10,932 bases of DNA, taken from Candidatus Rokuibacteriota bacterium (lineage in GTDB: Bacteria; Methylomirabilota; Methylomirabilia; Rokubacteriales; CSP1-6). This document shows positions 7,438 to 10,932 of this stretch, in pieces. The notes beneath the pieces are model-generated. The model was not told the origin of the DNA. It ran no database searches and worked only from the letters and a program-made list of their open reading frames with translations. Every line of letters starts with the position of its first letter. The stretch's first letter is position 1. The stretch spans positions 1 through 10,932 of the forward strand of contig JACORX010000269.1 of NCBI GenBank assembly GCA_016179165.1, read 5' to 3'. The position numbers and the translations under genes were made by a program.

Positions 7438-9285
7438 CTACTGAAGCGCGTCGAGCACTTCCGCGACAACCTCGAAGCGGCCGAACGAGGGCATGAGATA
7501 CACGCCGGCATAGCGACCGCGGATCTGGCGGACCAGCGCCTGGGCCGTCTCGATCCCCACGCGCAGGCCGCGGTCGCCCGCGTCCTTCATGCGTCCGCGC
7601 ACGGCGTCGGGGACGGTGATGCCGGGCACCTCGTTGTGGAGGAACTCGGCGTGGCGGGACGAGTGCAGCGGCAGGACGCCGACGACGATGGGGATGGGCG
7701 AACGCGTCCGCTGGAAGAAGCGCTCCAGCACCTCGAGGTCGTAGACCGGCTGGGTCTGGCACCAGCGCGCGCCCGCCTCCGCCTTGGCGAGGAGGCGCTC
7801 CATCTCGCGCCCGGGATCGGCCGCCGCGGGGTCGAGCGCAGCGCCCACGCAGAAAGCCGTCGGCTCGCCGACGGAGTTGCCGGTGGCGTCGCGCCCTTCG
7901 TTCATGCCCTTCAAAATGCGGATGAGCCCTATGGCGTCCACGTCGAACACGGCGGTGGCATCGACGTAGTCGCCCGTCCGCGGCGGGTCGCCCGTCATCG
8001 CGAGGATGTTGCGGATGTCCAACGCGTGGGCGCCGAGCACGTCGGCCTGGATACCCATGAGGTTCCGGTCGCGACAGGTGAAGTGCATGTTGATGTCGAG
8101 CCCCGTCGCCTCGCGGACCAGGATGGCCGTGGGCAGCACCGACATGCGCACCCGCCCGAGCGAGCCGTCGTTGATGTCCACGATCTCGACGCCCCGCTCC
8201 TTGAGAAGCTTGGCGCCCTGGACGAGCTTCTCAATGTTGTGACCCCGCGGAGGGTCTAGTTCAACGGTGACCAGGAACTCGCGCGCCGCGAGCTTGCGCT
8301 GGAGCAATGTCGGCGCCGCGGTCGTCGGCAGCGTCGGCGCCGGGCTCGCCTCGACGCGCGCGCGCCGCGGCTCGGCCGCCTTCCCGGCGCCGGAGCGCGG
8401 CACGTGACGGTCCACCACCTCGCGCATGGCACGGATGTGGTCGGCCGTGGTGCCGCAGCAGCCGCCCACGAGCCGAGCGCCCGCCCCGATCATCCGCGCC
8501 GCGTACTCGGCCATGTATGCCGGCGACGAGATGTAAACGAGGCGCTCTCCCACGCGGCTCGGCAGACCGGCGTTCGGCTGGATGATCACCGGCAGGCCGC
8601 CGGCTTCGGGCAGCATCTGCTCCAGGACGTCGTAGAGCGTGCTCGAGCCCACGGAGCAGTTGGCGCCGAGCCCCTGGATGGGCAGCGCGCGAAGGGTCCT
8701 CGCCACCTCGACCGGCGTGTGGCCAAGGAAGGTCACGTGGTCCTGGGTGAAGGCGACCGAGGCGATGACCGGCAGATCGGTGATCGCGCGGATCGCCTCC
8801 ACGGCCAGCCGCAGCTCGACGAGATCCGAGAAGGTCTCGACGACAAAGGCGTCCACCCCGCCTTCGAGCAGCCCCTCGGCCTGATCGAGGAATGCCGCGC
8901 GCGCCTCCTCGTGCGTGACCGACCCGAGCGGGGCCAGGTACTTGCCGAGCGGACCCATCGAACCCAGCACGAAGACGTCTCTCCCCATGGTCTCGCGCAC
9001 GTCGCGCGCGAGCTTGGCGCCGCGGAGGTTGATCTCGCGCACGGCCGCGGACAGGCCGTGCACCCCGAGCTTGAAGCGGTTGGCGCCGAACGTGTTCGTC
9101 TCGATCCAGTCGGAGCCGGCCTGGATGTACTCGGCGTGGATGCCTTGGACGATCTTCGGCTCGTTGACGTTGAGCACGTCGAAGCAGGCGTCGAGCGGCA
9201 CGCCGCGGGCGTAGAGCATGGTACCCATGGCGCCGTCGCCCAGAAGCGGCCGCTCGCGGAAGCGCTCGAGGAAGGGCGCGGGCAT
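7438..9285 (-). CDS. Bifunctional homocysteine S-methyltransferase / 5,10-methylenetetrahydrofolate reductase
   Basis: 615 residues, matching the length and order of YitJ-type fusion proteins. Domain 1 (about 8-295) is a homocysteine S-methyltransferase barrel with GDGAMGT (16-22), ETNTFGAN (62-69), PNAGLP (237-242) and zinc-binding C210, C276 and C277. An Ala/Pro-rich linker (about 298-328) leads to a methylenetetrahydrofolate reductase barrel (about 333-612). In that domain E342 of VELDPP and D433 of AMTGDPP match the catalytic Glu and flavin-contacting Asp of MetF. The enzyme should reduce methylene-THF to methyl-THF and methylate homocysteine. Its start overlaps the shikimate kinase stop by one base (TGATG), a reinitiation arrangement. 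No cobalamin-binding domain is present; a corrinoid partner may lie beyond the right edge of the window. The physiological methyl donor for domain 1 is not settled by sequence. Confidence 0.95.
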   Translation of the reverse strand: MPAPFLERFRERPLLGDGAMGTMLYARGVPLDACFDVLNVNEPKIVQGIHAEYIQAGSDWIETNTFGANRFKLGVHGLSAAVREINLRGAKLARDVRETMGRDVFVLGSMGPLGKYLAPLGSVTHEEARAAFLDQAEGLLEGGVDAFVVETFSDLVELRLAVEAIRAITDLPVIASVAFTQDHVTFLGHTPVEVARTLRALPIQGLGANCSVGSSTLYDVLEQMLPEAGGLPVIIQPNAGLPSRVGERLVYISSPAYMAEYAARMIGAGARLVGGCCGTTADHIRAMREVVDRHVPRSGAGKAAEPRRARVEASPAPTLPTTAAPTLLQRKLAAREFLVTVELDPPRGHNIEKLVQGAKLLKERGVEIVDINDGSLGRVRMSVLPTAILVREATGLDINMHFTCRDRNLMGIQADVLGAHALDIRNILAMTGDPPRTGDYVDATAVFDVDAIGLIRILKGMNEGRDATGNSVGEPTAFCVGAALDPAAADPGREMERLLAKAEAGARWCQTQPVYDLEVLERFFQRTRSPIPIVVGVLPLHSSRHAEFLHNEVPGITVPDAVRGRMKDAGDRGLRVGIETAQALVRQIRGRYAGVYLMPSFGRFEVVAEVLDALQ

Positions 9286-9818
9286 CAGACCACCTGCCGC
9301 CGGCGCTCGGCGAGCGCCGCGGCCACCCGCACCGCGACCTGGTCGGGGTTGAGTCCCGTCGTGTCCACCGTGAGGTCGGCCTTCGAATAGAAAGGCTTGC
9401 GCGTCTCGTAGAGCGCCTCGGCCTGCTCGCGCGTCCTACCGCTGAGCATCGGGCGGTCACCACCGCGAAGCGCGCGCTCGTAAAGGGCGCCGAAATCGCC
9501 CGAGAGCCACACCACTGTGCCGATGGCGCGCAGGGCGTCCAGCCGACCCTCGCGGCAGGGCAGCCCGCCTCCCGTGGCGATGACGTCGCCCCGCTTCAGC
9601 GCAAGGAGCCGCACCGCCTGGTCCTCGAGCGCGCGGAAATGCGCCTCGCCCTTCTCGGCGAAGATCTCCGGGATGGGCTGGCCCTCCGTCGCGGTGATCA
9701 TCTCGTCCGTCTCGACGAAGCAGCGCCCGAGGCGCGCGGCCAGGATGCGTCCGACCGACGACTTGCCGGCCCCCATGAAGCCCACCAGGATCACGCTGTC
9801 CGCCATCTCACCGGCCAT
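9285..9818 (-). CDS. aroK: Shikimate kinase
   Basis: 177-residue cytosolic kinase that phosphorylates shikimate with ATP, the fifth step toward chorismate. Walker A is GFMGAGKS (13-20). Shikimate contacts D38 (in ETDEM), R62, the GGG at 83-85 and R140 are present, as is lid R122 in DRPML. The first acidic residue of the usual DTD is E36 here, a mild variant. Length is standard. The start is uncertain: ATG at 9818 has GGTGA just upstream, while ATG at 9806 would remove four residues. Upstream extension of the frame is Pro/Ala-rich antisense-like sequence and is rejected. It follows the activation-domain gene by 25 bases and is translationally coupled to the methyltransferase/reductase. Its presence in a methionine operon is unexpected, since no other aromatic-pathway gene is in view. 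Confidence 0.94.
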   Translation of the reverse strand: MAGEMADSVILVGFMGAGKSSVGRILAARLGRCFVETDEMITATEGQPIPEIFAEKGEAHFRALEDQAVRLLALKRGDVIATGGGLPCREGRLDALRAIGTVVWLSGDFGALYERALRGGDRPMLSGRTREQAEALYETRKPFYSKADLTVDTTGLNPDQVAVRVAAALAERRRQVV

Positions 9819-9843
9819 CCTATCACCAGGAGACGGCCGAACC

Positions 9844-10578
9844 CTACCGGCGCACCGTAGCGGCGGCGGGGGCGCGGCGATAGACGCAGTCGGGCATCCA
9901 GCAGCGGCGGCACTGGGTGAAGTAGTGGTCCACACGCGCCTCAGGCCCGACGCCGACCAGGAACGAGATGCTCTTGCCCGGGGTCATCACGCAGGAGTCG
10001 TTCAGCGCGACGCCGATCGGGTCGCCGGGGGAGAGACGGAAGAGCGAGGCCTGCTCTGCGGTGTCCCAGCCGGCGTAGCCAGGGCTGATCCGGTTGGTGG
10101 CCTTGACACCCGCCGCGATCGCCGCCTGGCAGAGAACATCATTGGCGTACTCAGCGAGGCTCTCCACGGCGGCCGATCCGACGCTGTCGAGCATCACCGC
10201 CAGCGGCAGCTCGCGCCTGTCCCACAGCTCGCGCACCCGCCCCTCGATGGCGGAGCCTACGGTGCAGACACCCGCGCCGACCTGCTCCAACGGGCCCCAC
10301 AGCCTGCCGATCTCGGGGATCCTGAGCCGCTCGCGGCCGACTTCGATCAGGTCCGGCCCCTGCCCGGTCACCGGCGCCGCGCGGTACACCACCCGCGGCT
10401 CCATCAGCGACTCACCGAGCGCCAGCGCCTCGTCGAAGAGCGACAGCACGGCGGCGTCCGGGATATCGATGCCCTTCTTATAGCCCTGGAAGCGCAGGAC
10501 CTGGTCGCGGTCCACGCGCAGCGGGACATCCTCGAGGACGGCGGAGAGCGGCGAGCGGACGTCGAGCGCCGCGCTCAC
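9844..10578 (-). CDS. Stand-alone cobalamin-dependent methionine synthase activation-domain protein
   Basis: 244 residues resembling the C-terminal AdoMet-binding reactivation domain of MetH as a separate protein. In MetH this domain binds AdoMet and supports reductive methylation of the inactive cob(II)alamin form. RISPGYAGW (163-171) corresponds to the Arg-x-Ser-x-Gly-Tyr AdoMet-binding region. A C-terminal CRRCWMPDC cluster (C223, C226, C231) is absent from classical MetH and recalls tails of free-standing relatives in anaerobes; it might bind metal or an iron-sulfur centre. The start is GTG at 10578, overlapping the upstream stop as GTGA. The same frame runs open to 10908, but that part is Arg/His-rich shadow of the upstream gene. 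It sits directly behind a homocysteine methyltransferase gene, which supports a split methionine synthase. Fold assignment is firm; the exact reaction is inferred. Confidence 0.88.
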   Translation of the reverse strand: MSAALDVRSPLSAVLEDVPLRVDRDQVLRFQGYKKGIDIPDAAVLSLFDEALALGESLMEPRVVYRAAPVTGQGPDLIEVGRERLRIPEIGRLWGPLEQVGAGVCTVGSAIEGRVRELWDRRELPLAVMLDSVGSAAVESLAEYANDVLCQAAIAAGVKATNRISPGYAGWDTAEQASLFRLSPGDPIGVALNDSCVMTPGKSISFLVGVGPEARVDHYFTQCRRCWMPDCVYRRAPAAATVRR

Positions 10579-10932
10579 TTGCTGCGGCGGGAGCGCGCGA
10601 CCTCGGCGATGAGACGGATGTGGCCGGGATTCGAGCCGCAGCAGGCGCCGACGATATTGCAGCCGGCGTCCAGCAGCGCCGGGTAATCCTTTGCCATGGC
10701 CTCCGGCCCGAGCTCGTAGGTCGTGGTGTCGCCCTTGGTGATGGGGAGCCCGGCGTTGGGGTACGCGATGAGCGGCGCGTCGGTGACGGCCCGCATCTCG
10801 CGGATGATCACGATCGCGCGGTCGGGGCCCCGCCCGCAGTTCATCCCGACGATATCGGCGCCCGCGCCGAGCAGGCTCTTCGCCACGTCGGCAGGGCTCT
10901 CGCCCCACATGGTCCGGTCCCGGTCGTGCATC
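10575..10932 (-). CDS. Homocysteine S-methyltransferase family protein, C-terminal part (5' end outside window)
   Basis: The last 118 residues visible are the C-terminal half of a homocysteine S-methyltransferase barrel. It shows MNCGRG (zinc-ligand C32 of the visible part), YPNAGLP (57-63) and GACCGSNPGHIR (C97/C98), the three-cysteine zinc site that activates homocysteine. An in-frame ATG at 10931 is probably internal, because the N-terminal half of the barrel is missing and the frame is open to the window edge. Its stop overlaps the GTG of the activation-domain gene by four bases. It is a different protein from the methyltransferase half of the gene at 7438-9285, so this operon carries two such domains. 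Next to an activation-domain gene it is probably the cobalamin-dependent one, with a corrinoid-binding domain expected beyond the right edge; that is inference. Confidence 0.88.
   Translation of the reverse strand, partial: MHDRDRTMWGESPADVAKSLLGAGADIVGMNCGRGPDRAIVIIREMRAVTDAPLIAYPNAGLPITKGDTTTYELGPEAMAKDYPALLDAGCNIVGACCGSNPGHIRLIAEVARSRRSK

Noticed and set aside
10579..10908. N-terminal extension of the activation-domain protein
   Set aside because: The open frame upstream of the GTG at 10578 is Arg/His-rich shadow of the methyltransferase gene; the GTGA overlap gives a natural start.

Overview
All recognisable genes lie on the minus strand, so the window is described in the direction of transcription, from high to low coordinates. 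The DNA is very GC-rich, judged by eye and not counted, with GTG as well as ATG starts, 1-4 base gene overlaps and long meaningless antisense ORFs. The gene mix is a cytosolic multi-GAF histidine kinase with an NtrC partner, split cobalamin-dependent methionine synthesis, and an RRM/RGG RNA-binding protein. It fits a GC-rich environmental Gram-negative lineage such as Methylomirabilota/Rokubacteria or a deltaproteobacterial relative. That placement is an inference from style; the window has no marker gene.

Region 1 (10932-7438) is a one-carbon/methionine operon. It holds the 3' end of a homocysteine S-methyltransferase, a stand-alone cobalamin-dependent methionine synthase activation-domain protein with a C-terminal Cys cluster, shikimate kinase, and a bifunctional homocysteine S-methyltransferase/methylenetetrahydrofolate reductase. 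Junctions are tight (GTGA overlap, 25 bases, TGATG overlap). The methionine genes would make methyl-THF, move the methyl group to homocysteine and rescue inactive cobalamin. Shikimate kinase is a metabolic outsider.

Region 2 (7419-6003) is an amidase-signature hydrolase 18 bases further on. Its stop codon overlaps a 21-codon reading frame that looks like the very N-terminus of a D-aminoacylase-type amidohydrolase and then stops. I read this as the stub of a lost gene and a probable rearrangement junction.

Region 3 (6002-1543) is a two-component pair overlapping by four bases: a 1029-residue soluble kinase (GAF-GAF-GAF-PAS-HisKA-HATPase) and a complete sigma54-dependent NtrC-type activator with intact GAFTGA.

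Region 4 (1542-193) appears to be a sigma54 output unit. The 186-base gap below the activator gene contains a very good -24/-12 promoter and, about 120 bases upstream of the predicted start, a 17-bp perfect palindrome placed like an enhancer site. The promoter faces a receiver-like protein that has lost its phosphorylation residues, followed by a small single-pass membrane protein. Then comes an RRM/RGG-box protein with a 9-bp stem-loop just upstream of its Shine-Dalgarno, and a terminator-like hairpin.

The left edge (1-87) has no gene. It carries a compound inverted repeat that looks like a dispersed intergenic repeat. I see no tRNA, rRNA, CRISPR array or insertion sequence.
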